From contig JAHLJT010008446.1 in assembly GCA_031308135.1 (NCBI GenBank), forward strand, positions 160,909,504-160,973,503: a DNA stretch of 64,000 bases, in the 5' to 3' direction. A model generated the notes under the pieces. It made no database searches, was not told the origin of the DNA, and saw only the letters and a list, made by a program, of their open reading frames with translations. This document shows positions 52,251 to 62,609 of this stretch, piece by piece. The DNA comes from Acheta domesticus (Eukaryota > Arthropoda > Insecta > Orthoptera > Gryllidae). A program made the position numbers and the translations under genes. Position 1 is the stretch's first letter. Every line of letters begins with the position of its first letter.

Positions 52251-53880
52251 TTCTGCTGTTGTTTTTTTGTGTACTAGAATACTGATATTACGGTCGGCAG
52301 GATTGTTGTAAATATGTGTTATTTTTCAGTAGTTAGCAGAAACTCAATGATAGGAGAAAAAATACGAGAGAGAGCCAGGTTCCCATATAAATATAATATT
52401 ATTCGGTTTCCTGTACAGGAGCGAATTCGCGGATCCACTCTTAGGCATAAATTTGCACTGTGAGGAACATAGACTGAAGAAACATAGGAGTCATTGCAGA
52501 TCTGTGTTTAAGCATTAGAAAGAAAGCAATAAATAACAATTCGTAAGTTTGTGAATAAAACAGATAGATATTAATACGAATATAAAGGTATGCACGTCAC
52601 ATATAATTTGATATTTTCGTGATTTCGTCGAGTAAGTTAGCAATTGTAGACTTGGTGGCCATTGTGTCTAATTTGTTATAGGTTTATTTCACATCGAAAT
52701 TACAAACATTAATAGATGTGACTTGTCCAAGTGTGGGGTGAAATAATTAAAATTTGAGTTGAAATCTGAAAACATTAATTATTTGATTCTAATGTTTATA
52801 TATTACAGTACTTCCTTCCCAAAAAATTGTCAATCATATCGTCAAAACTTTTTTAAAATTTAAAGTCGCATTGACAAGTAGGTCGTTGGCGACTCAAAAA
52901 ATATACATTACAACAATAATACACACATGGATGGTTTACAGTTTCAGTACAAGATACAATTATACAGATTGTTTTCAGGATTGCAAAACGGAAAGAGTAG
53001 TAACAATAATACTTAAACGAATATGCGTACAAAAAAACATGAACAAAACAAAGGTAAAACACTTGATAAACTATTAGTTACAAATACATCAAAACCCAAG
53101 AGCAAAACAAAGTTAAAACACTTGATATACTATTAGTTACATACACAATTACATTGTTTATCCCAGAATGTCGTTATTAAAATGACAAGTTCAAGAGAAC
53201 GATCTTTGAGCAGTACAATTAGTTATCATCAAAATAAAAATATCGAAATGATTTTCACATTAGGGAAAGCACCCTGGACTAATTTTTAAATTATTAAACT
53301 GTACATATAATATTGTCGGCAGAAATGCCCTTTTTCTCTGCAAATTTTTTGTCTGCTTGAAATTGTTTCTGCTGTAAATTCCATGTTTTGAACCAGCTCA
53401 ATTCCAAGATTTTCGTCGAAATGGTTTTTGTAAATTAGAGTTAGAAATTTTGCTTATTCAATTAATTATTTTATAGTTCCAAATGCTAGGGTTTTGCCAA
53501 ACATCCCAAACGTGTACAGAACAATTCATATGCTGAAACCCAGCAAAGTTATGAAATGATGGGGAGGTGGTTTTCTATCTAAAATATTCAAGATGGTGAG
53601 AGGTCAATGTCTGGTCTAAGTCCGTAGTCCAATGAGATTAAACGACGATTCCTGGAGATTGCAAACTCTGAAGTCTTCGATTTTTCCATTCCTGACTGTT
53701 TGTAGTGCGTGAAATTGTCACGCCTCGTCTCGATGAAATCTGCTAGTGACTTTACTTTACAGAGTAGACTTTACTTTACAGAGAAGTTTCATTGATAAGC
53801 GCATTATTTAAATTTCAGCAACTACAAAAATTGTAATTTCATAAATAATTACAATTTCATTCTAAAAGCACATTTTTGAC
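52251..53880. other. Unassigned AT-rich DNA with a tandem duplication
   Basis: No gene recognised. A segment containing AAAACACTTGATAAACTATT is repeated at about 53050-53085 and 53110-53145. GACTTTACTTTACAGAG occurs twice in tandem near 53745-53782. Confidence 0.5.
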
Positions 53881-54620
53881 AAAGATAATGTGAGACAATG
53901 GAAGAAAACTCGGGGCGCCGTGGGAAGGTGGCACGGACGGGAATGGAAGGGAGAGAATGAGGAGGGGTTTGGTGAGCAGGATCGGAGGGTGCGGGCGGGC
54001 TCTCTACATCACGTTCAAGTAGCCGGTATTGTAACGCATCTTACATCAGTCGCCCGCGACAATGGTGGCCTTGGTTGTGTGCGCGGCCGCAGGAGTGGGG
54101 ACCGGGAAGGGGAGGAAGGCTTGTGGGGGTGGGCGGCATACGCTCTCGTGCGGGCGCATTGTTCGTGGCGCGCTCTACAAGCTCTCGCCCATGTATAAGT
54201 TACAGCAGCCTGCAGTCGCCTTCTACAAAAGACTGCCTCGACCACCTTGCTCTTCTAATCAATCAGCCGTGAGGGCCGGGGCTCTTGCTCTTTTTGACGT
54301 CGCCTCGAGTCGACGGGGCCCACCTTCGTAGGAATCGCCTCAGCTGCGTCCCGACAGCTAGGCCGCGCTCTCGTGTGATTTCCTTCCTGTGCGCCAAAAA
54401 GCGAACGCATGGAAGTTCCATGGACACAGAAGAGCTCGCCCGCAACCAGGTTATTACGTTCCCAGCATCCTAGCCACTGCCCACCAACGTTCGCCGCTTC
54501 GTCATCGGTTCCCACGAAGTGCGTCCGAGCGTCGCCAGCGATACGTGTTTAAATACGTCCAGTCAACGCATGAACTGGTCTGCCAACATTCAATCCGATT
54601 TTAACGTTACTGATGACTGC
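53881..54620. other. GC-rich island
   Basis: A clear rise in GC, with overlapping open frames on both strands (for example 53890-54198 plus and 54255-54515 minus) rich in Arg, Gly and Pro, as expected from composition. ATGTATAAGTTACAG at about 54190 could be a TATA element. No repeated copy exists in the window, so promoter, first exon or LTR cannot be told apart. Confidence 0.35.
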
Positions 54621-55224
54621 ATTGAGACTCGCGCGCTTTGTAGAGAGAGATCTTCAATAGCCATTATGCAAGGCTCTAAAACCTAATGCAGTATACGTTA
54701 TATCCTATTAGTCAGAGTTCTGTACATCCAACATTAATTTCCAAACTGCGATTATACAAGCTAAGCACCTGCTTTGTTAATATGGGCAAGTCACTGGTTA
54801 TACTACAGAGAGGCTTGCATAATTCGAACTTATATAATTCGAATTTGTCGTTAAATTAAAGATGTGTGCTGGTCCTTGTATTTCATATCTTATCAGTGAA
54901 AAATAATCGAAGTTCACATTCTTTAATTCAAAGTGTTTACACAGGGATGAATTTCGTCAAATCATCTAAGGGCAAACAAATGTAAGAAAAGCTAATTTTC
55001 ATTCACCTACTCCAATTTTGAACTCTAAAATTTTAAATTCTGCAAAACCATGGAGCCCACCCCTTTGTAAAACATTAATTTTAGATAATGGTCTTACTAA
55101 TATTGTGCACTGAATTTTCAATGTGGTTGATTTAATACCGAACTTGTAGTTGACTTATATGAAGACCATGACCATAATCATAGCTTCCCTGAAAAATTTT
55201 GAAAGGCAACGTATCCGTAATATG
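54621..55224. other. Unassigned AT-rich DNA
   Basis: Nothing recognised between the GC-rich island and the composite repeat cluster. Confidence 0.5.
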
Positions 55225-55229
55225 TTTTT

Positions 55230-55267
55230 ACTTTCTCGACTTACGAATACTTCGTAAGAAGAGAAAG
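55230..55267. repeat. 39-bp near-palindrome at unit boundary, copy in cluster II
   Basis: ACTTTCTCGACTTACGAA and TTCGTAAGAAGAGAAAG pair around a central TAC. It has the same position relative to the head as at 24290-24328. Confidence 0.8.
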
Positions 55268-56189
55268 ATATGTAATCGTGCGGCGGAAAACGGAGAATAT
55301 TCGCCAGAAAATCTCTTATAGCAGGGGTCTGGTGACAGAAAAGTGGATAAAACCTGTTGCTAAATTAAGAAAAAAAAATCCTCTATCTCGTGGTGTAGTC
55401 AAAATCCATGATTTGTTGCTTCTTCATACTTCAAAATTGATTGACGGCATTCCGTCCGTCTGTCCGTCTGTGGTCAACGCTAGCGGCTAAACTGTTCGGT
55501 CGATTTTTTTTCAAAATTGATATTCCCAATGGTTTTTACTCGTCTCAAGGCCTCTTGAATTTGAAACCGATATCTTTGTATTTGAGGATACTTTACATGA
55601 AGCCCATTTTGAGATTTTATAAATTTAAAAAAAAATGGCTCCAAATTTTTTGATTATATTTTGTTGTTGAATAGTGCAAAGAACGTTGAAGGGAATAACG
55701 TAGGCATCATTTTCGTTGATAGGCCCTATTTTTCGAAAATTGCAAAAAACTGTTTAAAAACGGCAAAATTGAAGATAGAGATTTTCTCCTCAAAGTCGGT
55801 TGTACAAAATTAGCACTTCAAATAGGCCATGTACCATTTTTTGGAAAAACGAATAGTTTTTGCGTAAATTGCGATTCAAATTTACAAAAAAAATTTTTCT
55901 CAAAAACCGCTCCAAATTTTTTCTTTAAATTTTCTGCATGTGTGTAAGAAGGGAAGGTAAATATATAAATAAACTAGGGTTGCAATAGAATGGCACATAC
56001 TTTCTCGCAGTAGTTATTTTCCAAATGCCGATCATCCGATAAATTATGTGGAGTAAACAATTCACCGCTGCCTTTCTTGGTCATATTTTTTGAGAGACAT
56101 GTTTTTCGCATGTTGACAATTACTGGCTTCGTAATGATAGAACTGATACAAGTATGTTTTGACTGAAATATAAGCAGTTGTTCCGCAAG

Positions 56190-56275
56190 CCGATTTCGTA
56201 GCGCGGTTGGTTAATGCACCTTCGGGTTGTGATTTTCAATAAGGAAGGTGCCGAGTTCGATCCCCCGAGGGGAAT
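56190..56275 (+). repeat. tRNA-like segment in composite repeat (type 1)
   Basis: Plus strand: A-box-like TAGCGCGGTTGG (56199-56210) and B-box-like GAGTTCGATCCCC (56253-56265), followed by TTTTAATTTGATGAATG, as in the minus-strand copy at 24670-24752. Confidence 0.65.
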
Positions 56276-57344
56276 TTTAATTTGATGAATGTGATGTTGC
56301 ATGATGAAAATCATTTGAAGTACTTCTACTCACGAATAGTTTCAATATAGATAAATAGACAGGACTTTTCTGTGTTTTCCCTAACTGCGTTTTTTAAACA
56401 ATTTTTCAATTCTGTTATTCGACTTCTGCAGCGTATGACATGTCAAATGAACAATTGTCTAGTATATATCTGTATAAACCAATTTAAGTAAAATTATGAG
56501 CATTTTATCGCTAAATTGTAATACCAGAAGTCATGCGATAAACTTACAATCCCTAACGGTTTAGAAATTATTATTAATTTCTAGGCTTACGAATACTTCG
56601 TAATGCGGTTTTCGCTTCTTTTCTTGGTCATGTTTGAAAGACATGTTTTTCGCATGTTGAAAATTACCGGCTCCTAATGATAAAATTGATAGAATTAAGT
56701 TTTGACTAAAATATAAGTAATTGCGATAAATGTCGTGGAAATGTCTGTATATATTTGTTCAAATTTTTAGTTTTAACAATTTTTGATCTCTCTTCTTATA
56801 TTTGTAAAGCGTATTACCATCGTTTCAATTGTTTCTTTGTCATGCATTTACCATTTTCTAGGTCGGCTCTATTCTTTTATGGCTCTGTTCGACAGAGACG
56901 GTGTTGGTGTCACGTAGTTGTATAAGCAGGGACCGAAAAGGTATTGAATACCGGTAAAAATACCGGTAAAATACCGGTATTTTTTCATACCGGTATAAAA
57001 TACCTTTATCCTTTTATATCGGTAAAATACCTTTATAGGACGTCTATACCGGTATGGACGTCCATAAAGGTTATACCGGTATTATACCGGTATTTTCAAT
57101 GGAAATACTGCCGCGTGCCCCACACACGCGCCACAACACGCGCGCGCGCCACAAACGCGTGCGCCACAAACGCGTGCCACACACGCGCTCGCGGCAAACC
57201 CGCGCGCGCGCTAACAACACCCGCGCGCCAAACGCACGCACGCGCTAAATACATGTGCGCGCACAAACACGCGCGCGCGTCAAATACGCGTGCGCGTCAT
57301 GTGGGCGCGCACCAAACGCGCGCGCCCACACACGCGCACGCCTA

Positions 57345-57515
57345 CGAACGCGCGCGCCGAACAAACGCGCGCGCCGAACAAACGCGCGCGCCGAACAAAC
57401 GCGCGCGCCGAACAAACGCGCGCGCCGAACAAACGCGCGCGCCGAACAAACGCGCGCGCCGAACAAACGCGCGCGCCGAACAAACGCGCGCGCCGAACAA
57501 AATCGCACGCCGGAC
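57345..57515. repeat. 17-bp CpG-rich minisatellite
   Basis: About nine near-identical units of CGCGCGCGCCGAACAAA, preceded (from about 57110) by looser CACGCGC repeats. Because 17 is not a multiple of 3, every frame of each strand gives a 17-residue periodic Arg/Ala/Asn-rich translation with no stop. These open frames are not genes. Confidence 0.9.
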
Positions 57516-57649
57516 ATACGCGCGCGCCGAACAAACGAGCGTGCTGAACGAACGCGCGCGACTAACACACGCTTGCACCAATCACACGTGCGCTACACAC
57601 TCATGCGCTATAGACTCACGCTCTATACACTCTCTCGCTATATACACAC

Positions 57650-57735
57650 GCTCTTTCTTTCTCTTTCTCTCTTTCGTTCTCTTTCGATTTCTTTCTCTCT
57701 TTCTCTTTCTTCCTTTCTCTCTCTCTCACTCACTC
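57650..57735. repeat. CTCTTT pyrimidine tract
   Basis: Imperfect (CTTTCTCT)n on the plus strand inside the hAT-type element. Confidence 0.85.
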
Positions 57736-57984
57736 TGGAGTATATAGGTCGAGTGCGTTATCCTCTGCCGAACCGGAGACGCCCATGGGTCGAAACGCTG
57801 AACTCCGGAAACTGCCTACGCAACGGCGCAGCTCTGGCAGCTCTTACAAAGGAAAACTGATTCCGAGAATCGGAATGCGCCAAGGAACGTTGCATGAAGT
57901 CTTATCAACCGATGTCAGATTTCTATCGCCTTCGTTCTTTCACAACAGATGTCGAAGGTCATATCCTGGCAGAGTCCGCAGGCC

Positions 57985-58135
57985 CAAACGCGCGTTCGCT
58001 CGCCAAACGCGCGTTCGCTCGCCAAACGCGCGTTCGCATCGCCAAACGCGCGTTCGCTCCCCAAACGCGCGTTCGCGTCCCCACACCCGCGTTCGCGTGT
58101 GCACACGCGCGTTCACTCCCCCAAACACGCCTTCG
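57985..58135. repeat. 19-bp CpG-rich minisatellite
   Basis: Units of CAAACGCGCGTTCGCTCGC, five close and two or three diverged. The core ACGCGCGT is self-complementary. It is distinct in unit and phase from the 17-bp array. Confidence 0.85.
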
Positions 58136-58224
58136 CATGCCCAGACTATTATAATAATTCTTTCTCAACCAACAACAGAACTCGACCTAGGTTAAATGTC
58201 TGGTGACGAAAATACGCCAACGTT

Positions 58225-58310
58225 GAGACTCGAACCCTAGGACCCCCGATCAGAAACTCTGCGGAGTCCATAATTGTTCCTCTGAGCCATCTCAGCGTTA
58301 AAAATCAGAA
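58225..58310 (-). repeat. tRNA-like segment inside the hAT-type element
   Basis: Minus strand: A-box-like GAGATGGCTCAGAGG and B-box-like AGGGTTCGAGTCTC, about 50 bases apart. It may be an old SINE insertion or a head captured by the transposon. Confidence 0.5.
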
Positions 58311-59999
58311 TGTTTCCCCTCCGAAACCTGTATGATTATACTGAAATACCGGTATTTTCTCATGAAATTACCGGTATTTTCATGAGAAAATACCGGTAAA
58401 ATACCTCTAAATAGAGGTATTTTACCGGTATAGACGTCGAATAAAGGTAAAATACCTCTAAAAATACCGGTATTTGACGTCTTATACCGGTATTTTTTAA
58501 GGTATTTTGAATAAAGGTATAATAGAGGTAAAGGTATTTCTATACCGGTATAAATACCTTTACCGGTATTATTTCGGTATTCAGTCCCTGGGCATAAGTG
58601 CCGGTTCGTTGAATCTGAGTTTCGTTTGTCGGGTCTCGGTACCGAAATGGTTTGCTTGTATAATACACTTTTGCTTGTTTATGGAGTAGTGGAATAGCAA
58701 TAAGGACCGTATAGAAGCAGAGCGAGAAAGTATGTGCGTTGGAAGCACCACTAGTTTTACTTTCTCGCCTGACGAATAGTTCACAAGAAGAGAAGTTATG
58801 TTATCGTGCGCCGGAAAACGGACAAATTTCGCCACAAAAACTCTTATGGATGGAGTCTGGTAACGAAAAAATTGATGAAACCTGTTGCCAAATTTAGAAA
58901 AAAATGATCTAACTCGTCGGGTAATCAAAATCCATGTTTTGTTGCTTCTTGATACCGAAAATTTGATTGATGCCAAAACGTCCGTCTGTCTGTCCGTCTG
59001 TGATCAACGCTAGCGCCTAAACCGTTCAGCCGATTTTCTTCAAAATTGATATTCCCCAATCGATTTGGCTGATGTCGAAATTCCTGTAATTTGAAACCGA
59101 TATTTTAACTTTGCGGGGGGGGCGGTACTTAACATGAAACCCCTTGGACATTTTGAAAGTTTTCAAATGGCTCCTAATTTTTTTAATTAAATTTTGTTGT
59201 TGAATAGTGCGAAGGACGTTTAAGAGAATGATACAGGCATAATTTTCGTTGATATCCCCAATTTTTCGAAAATTGCAAAAGAAAAAACAATTTCAAAACT
59301 GCAAAATTGAAGATAAAGATTCTTGCCAAAAGCAACGTCGGTTGTACAAAAGTAGCACTTTAAATAAGGTCATGTATATTTTTTGAAAAAACGAGTAGTT
59401 TTTGTGTAAAGCTAGTCCTACTTTGGCTATTGCTCAGTTTTTCGAAAATTAAAAAAAAATTTATATTAGAAAATTGTAGATATTGATTTTTGCCTCAGAC
59501 AAAGTCTGTTGTACAAAATTATTTCTTTAAAACATAACGTGTACAATCTTCTGTAACAACGACTAGTTTTGCGTTATTTCCGTTTGAAATTTACGAAAAC
59601 AAATTTTCTCAAAAACCACTCCGAATTTTTTCTTTAAAATTTCTCCACATGTGTAATACGGGACAGAATATAAAGAAATAAACCAGTCGTGCTATAGAAT
59701 GGCACAAACTTTCTCGCAGAACTTAAGTTTTTCTAATCTATTTTGTAATAGAATTTGCCCATTTACCCTTTTATGCCTCTGCCCAAGTTTGAACCATACG
59801 GCGCTTGTTTGTTGTAGTGATATGAGTGCAGGTACGTTGACTGTGAGGATCTGCGTTCGGATCGTGAAGCGGCAAAAGATGTTTCTGTTTGAAAATACTT
59901 TTACTGGTTTATGTAGTAGTGTAATAGCATTTAGGACCATTCAGAAACAGAGCGATAAAGTATGTGCTTTGGTAGCACAACTAGTTATTTCCGTAAATA

Positions 60000-60480
60000 T
60001 GTTCAGTCCCTTATATTACCCTCCTTTAACCTGAGAAATTGGGGAATTGTTACGAGCAAGCTACCTGACAATCTGTAAGTGGTTCAACATAAAAGAAATT
60101 GTATCATTAATAAGTAGGCTTAAATAATAATTGTTAATTTTAACATTAATAAATAGGCTTCTTTTGTGCTGCGCAAGCTCATGCGAATAGAGAATGATAG
60201 TCTTTTACTGACAACCTTTCTTTCTATACATATACTTATACTTTCCAAAAGAGATCGAGCCAGCACAGTGTCATACCAAAACTAGTGGTGCTACAGAATG
60301 ACACGGACTTTCCCGTATTAGTTTTCTATTCCCTTGGGTCTGGTCTAGCTAATCGGAATTGGCACATACTCGTGCCAGCTACCATCTATCACCGCCCAAA
60401 GTACATTTTTTTGATATTTTCTTATTTTTTTCTGTTTTCTAATGGTAGAACGGAAATAATAATTATATAATATTAAAGAA
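60000..60480. other. Unassigned DNA with a composite-repeat junction
   Basis: ACTAGTGGTGCTACAGAATG at about 60284 is the junction motif of the composite repeat, followed by GACACGGACTTTCCCG. Nothing else is recognised. Confidence 0.5.
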
Positions 60481-60481
60481 C

Positions 60482-60529
60482 AGTAAAACCTCGACATAAA
60501 TGGCAATTTTATTTGCAAAATTGCCATTT
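60482..60529. repeat. Transposon-end-like sequence with a perfect 13-bp hairpin
   Basis: AGTAAAACCTCGACATAAAT resembles ends of pogo/Tigger-group elements. It leads into AAATGGCAATTTT (60498-60510), which pairs exactly with AAAATTGCCATTT (60517-60529) across a 6-base loop. No opposite end was located. Confidence 0.45.
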
Positions 60530-60811
60530 TAAACCCGTTTTTAAGAAAATAGTGTTTAAGCGCTACTAAAAATGTGAAATATGAAGCTCTTTTTCACAGA
60601 AAATTTTTGACTTTTCGAAACACTTCATTTGAAGTCATTTAAAAAACTCATTCACTCAAAAGATAATAGTGATAACAAATTGCTGAAAATGTACATATTA
60701 CCAGAGTGAGATATCTTTCACAAAAATCACATTTGTGTAATTTTTTAAAAACTAAAAATGCCCCAAATTGAACTTTACGTGATATTAAGGCTGCAATTAG
60801 CACTATTTGTT

Positions 60812-60913
60812 CCAAATATTTGAAGAAAAAATTTTGTTTTCGAACCATTTATGAGAAAACGTAATTTTTCTCATAAATGGTTTGAAAACAAATTTTTTTC
60901 TTCAAACATTTGG
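60812..60913. repeat. 48-bp near-perfect hairpin
   Basis: The left arm (60812-60859) and right arm (60866-60913) pair with about four mismatches around a 6-base loop. CCATTTATGAGAAAA, found in the left arm, recurs in direct orientation at about 60922-60936. Confidence 0.85.
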
Positions 60914-61189
60914 TTTGAAAACCATTTATGAGAAAATGACGTTTGAAAGTTTCTGAAAATGCGGAATTTTGAGCTAATTTTCACATAAAATGGTTGAGTT
61001 CTCTAAAAATTTATTTGAGGACATGAACTCGTAATTATAATAATGTGAATAATTGCCACTAAATATTACCGACGTGGGAGAAAGTCAAAAAATTAAATTT
61101 TGAAATTTTTGAAAACACCAAAGAAGAGAGCCATATGGCAATTATGTCATTTCATAGAGTACATTTAGCACTATCCCTACCAAAAGTTT

Positions 61190-61850
61190 AAAGAAAAAAT
61201 TTAGAGCCGATTTTGAGAAAATCTGTTTTTTGTATTTTTTAAAATTGCTATTATTTCGCGCAATATTGCCGGAAAACTACTAAAATATTTTAAAAAAATG
61301 TACAGAACTTTAATGAGAGAAATCACCTTGGAGAACAAATTTAATTTGAAGGAAAAAAATCTCTACCTGTAATCTCGTAATAATATTGTAAAACGGCGCC
61401 GAAAAATTTCAAACCATAGCAATTTTCGAAAATTTAGAGTTAAACATGAAAATGCGACCTGTGCCACCTTAATAGATGTATTTTACTTTATTCTTATACG
61501 AAATTTAAAGAAAAAATTTGAAGCCGTTTTTTGAGAAAAATGTTAAAAATGTCTTGGAGGCTTCTTGTAAAGTACCCCAAAATTTTGAAAAAAGTTTTTC
61601 AAAATCGCGGCGCCTCGAGAGGAACCATCGGTCGGGGAATATTCATTTTGGAAGAAATCGTTCTTATGTTTTCGGCGCTACGGTTGTTCACAGACTGACA
61701 GACGGAAGGACAGACAGACAGACGGACGGACGGATATTTTGAAGAGAACCACTTTTTCGGTAGAAGGGGACCCCAAAACGTGTATTTCCGGTTTTCCAAA
61801 ATCTTGAAATCGATTTTGCGCAGCATTACATAACTTTCTCTATACTACGT
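61190..61850 (-). repeat. Diverged composite-repeat body and head
   Basis: Minus orientation. AAATTTAAAGAAAAAATTTG, GGTCGGGGAATATTCATTTT, GGCGCTACGGTTGTTCACAG with a short GACGGACGGA array (61690-61735), and CATTACATAACTTTCTC at 61823-61840 follow the order of module B and head read backward. It is more diverged than clusters I and II. It lacks the second half of the boundary palindrome. Confidence 0.65.
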
Positions 61851-62300
61851 ATATTACTCCGTATATACATACGTATATGGGAATAAAAAGCCTGAAATGC
61901 AGGCACCAAGCATATTTTTCTATGCCAAATTCTCAGATACACATCATATTATCCATAAATAGATTTTAGAAGTTAAAACAACAAAATGAATAATTTTACA
62001 ATGGAGTCTTTTGACTGTTTTGAAGTTTTAGTTTTCTTTTGTGCCTATATTTATTCATTTATTTTTATATTTTGTAACTTTTAATATTGAAGGATGTTCT
62101 ATAAAATTCTAAAATTTAATTATTTTAGGCATCTTAGTTTTCGAGACAACTAATTCTGCATGGTTTACCTTAAATGACGTGTAGCAATCAAAATGTTTGC
62201 TTTAAAAGCGATTTGGACGACGCCAAATGGTACGAGTCCTCAATGTCAAATCTTAATACAGACACTGTACTGTATAAGTATTTTGTAACATCACCGATTT
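61851..62300. other. Unassigned AT-rich DNA
   Basis: Nothing recognised. TACGTATAT palindromes lie near 61855-61880. Confidence 0.5.
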
Positions 62301-62308
62301 AGATGGAA

Positions 62309-62605
62309 TCAATTCCTGTATCCTCTATGAAATGCTCTCGGAAAACAATCAGACCCGGCAGTCGCATTAACTGAATCTGGCTGAAGAATTTCGCGCGCCA
62401 CTGCTATTGTCTCGAAACATTCCAAGAGGGCATCACTTGTCGCAGAAAACGTCAGTACAAACAAACATTCGGGGATGAAAAGCGTTGACAGTATCAAATA
62501 GGATGTTGTATAAACAGTAAGTCCGATCACACTTGTTCTGGGTGCGGAAAAATAATTGCCAATAGGCAAAGGTGGCGACATTAAAAATATTAACATGTAA
62601 GCCAA
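62309..62605 (-). CDS. Candidate host exon, hydrophobic, chemoreceptor-like pattern
   Basis: Minus strand. An open frame of 98 codons reads LAYMLIFLMSPPLPIGNYFS, then VIGLTVYTTSYLILSTLFIP, ECLFVLTFSATSDALLECFE and TIAVAREIL. Two hydrophobic stretches flank a short polar loop that includes a PLP motif. The arrangement of PxP, a loop, a YxxxYxIL helix and a final FxxTFSATxDxLxxCF helix recalls the middle of insect odorant receptors, a comparison made from memory. A possible acceptor (GAATTAG) lies upstream at about 62616, and a donor-like GTTAAT at about 62370. No neighbouring exon was found. It could also be chance. Confidence 0.3.
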   Translation of the reverse strand: MAYMLIFLMSPPLPIGNYFSAPRTSVIGLTVYTTSYLILSTLFIPECLFVLTFSATSDALLECFETIAVAREILQPDSVNATAGSDCFPRAFHRGYRN

Positions 62606-62609
62606 ACTA

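Larger units (their letters stand above)
56927..58590. mobile_element. hAT-type non-autonomous transposon with minisatellite core
   Basis: The ends, each read inward, begin CAGGGACYGAA, and both pass into arrays of the palindrome ATACCGGTAT (56945-57105 and 58345-58580). The flanks TGTATAAG (56919-56926) and GGCATAAG (58591-58598) are an 8-bp duplication. Two uninterrupted paralogues of the target exist: 23575-23582 (complement reads GGTATAAG) and 59819-59826 (GATATGAG). The 1,664-bp interior holds two CpG-rich minisatellites, a CTCTTT tract and a tRNA-like segment, but no transposase. Confidence 0.9.
55225..59990 (+). repeat. Composite palindrome-bounded repeat, cluster II (plus orientation, with nested hAT)
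   Basis: Order on the plus strand: near-palindrome (55230-55267), head with CGGAAAACGGAGAATATTCG and CTCTTATAGCAGGGGTCTGG, body with CCGTCCGTCTGTCCGTCTG, a junction with AATAGAATGGCACATACTTTC (about 55985), a tail with a tRNA-like segment (56190-56275), a second CTTACGAATACTTCGTAA (56586-56603), module A (about 56720 to 58760) interrupted by the hAT element, then a second near-palindrome (58759-58796), head, body (to about 59680), junction (about 59690), and another module A (about 59760-59990). The order mirrors cluster I at 23417-25906. Confidence 0.75.

Noticed and set aside
53890..54604. Host first exon or transcription factor
   Set aside because: Frames are composition-driven and none shows a domain. 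Only a GC-rich island can be supported.
57255..57860. Long open frames on both strands, Arg/Ala/Asn-rich
   Set aside because: They are translations of a 17-bp minisatellite. The period is not a multiple of 3, so every frame stays open; no start context or other domain is present.
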